Below, in pieces: positions 6,890 through 7,131 of a DNA stretch of 7,131 nt (positions are counted from its first letter, which is position 1; each line of letters starts with the position of its first letter). A program made the translations under genes and the position numbers. The notes under the pieces are model-generated. The model saw only the letters and a program-made list of their open reading frames with translations, was not told where the DNA came from and ran no database searches. Source of the stretch: Cyanobacteriota bacterium (lineage in GTDB: Bacteria > Cyanobacteriota > Cyanobacteriia > Phormidesmidales > Phormidesmidaceae); contig JAQCHG010000080.1 of assembly GCA_027619675.1 (NCBI GenBank), positions 1 through 7,131 of the forward strand, read 5' to 3'.

Positions 6890-6892
6890 ATA

Positions 6893-6925
6893 GCCTGCTA
6901 CTGTCCTGGGGCTAGTGGTCTGTCA
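6893..6925. repeat. Direct repeat, right copy
   Basis: GCCTGCT (6893-6899), the 6-base insert ACTGTC, then CTGGGGCTAGTGGTCTGTCA (6906-6925), matching the left copy at 18 of 20 positions. TGGT/ACCA (6916-6928) can fold into a small hairpin at its right end. Confidence 0.75.
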
Positions 6926-6965
6926 CCAGTTCGCCACCAGGATGCTGACGGTTATGGATGACAGC

Positions 6966-7131
6966 CTAGGGCACTAGGGACTCCAGCCCCGCCAAGTCGA
7001 ATTTTTCAATCCAGGCAGCGCGGTCCTCGGGGCCAAAGTCGTCGCTGCGGGAAAGGACCTTGACCTGGAGGCGATCGCCCACCAGGACGCCAGTGGCGGT
7101 GCTGCCGATGTCCGCAGCGGGGTAACCGGCA
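6966..7131 (-). CDS. C-terminal 54 residues of an unidentified protein (partial)
   Basis: A minus-strand frame is open from the window edge to a TAG at 6966-6968. It encodes 54 residues, including TGVLVGDRLQVKVLSRSDD followed by FGPEDRAAWIEKFDLAGLES and the end LVP. The start lies beyond the window. A HIP1 octamer at 7071 sits in frame, and the GC-rich third positions resemble the neighbouring genes. The sequence reads as a short beta segment followed by an amphipathic helix. I recognise no family, and the length is too short to assign a function. Confidence 0.65.
   Translation of the reverse strand, partial: AGYPAADIGSTATGVLVGDRLQVKVLSRSDDFGPEDRAAWIEKFDLAGLESLVP

Overview
The window is chromosomal DNA from a GC-rich cyanobacterium. 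Three things point there: the order rpmH-rnpA-PH-domain gene-yidC-jag-yceD, nine perfect copies of the cyanobacterial octamer GCGATCGC (HIP1) in 7.1 kb, and a Ycf46-type AAA+ ATPase, a family confined largely to cyanobacteria and red-lineage plastids. The genus cannot be named from the sequence alone.

Left block (about 50-5052, all + strand). An extended -10 promoter candidate precedes rpmH (ribosomal protein L34), followed by rnpA (protein subunit of RNase P). A small membrane-anchored PH-domain protein comes next, its start overlapping the end of rnpA by 11 bases. After a gap of about 180 bases with hairpins come yidC (membrane insertase with a large lumenal/periplasmic insert), jag/khpB (KH-R3H RNA-binding protein, 2 bases after yidC), yceD (DUF177, linked to 23S rRNA/L32 maturation) and a Ycf46 AAA+ ATPase. 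The theme is ribosome and RNA maturation coupled to membrane protein insertion. The ATPase is in line with this group, but its task there is unknown.

Middle (5053-5834). A hairpin-dense spacer with mutually exclusive stems leads to a good sigma70-type promoter (TTGATG-17-TATAAC) and a leaderless-looking gene for a membrane-anchored protein with a Pro/Ala/Glu linker and a bacterial SH3 domain. A GC-rich hairpin lies between this gene and the convergent gene on the other strand.

Right block (5835-7131, - strand). A conserved-looking 295-residue soluble helical protein that I do not recognise is followed, upstream on the same strand, by a 243-base spacer. This holds a GTTGGGT/ACCCAAC palindrome bracketed by two 20-base direct repeats that differ at two positions, which resembles a small dispersed cyanobacterial repeat. 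The last 166 bases are the 3' end of another minus-strand gene that runs off the window.

Most of this is a conserved housekeeping region. The less ordinary signals are the repeat cassette at 6820-6925, the competing hairpins at 5101-5160, the 10-base anti-SD match inside rnpA, the Ig-like insert in YidC, and the unassigned 295-residue protein.
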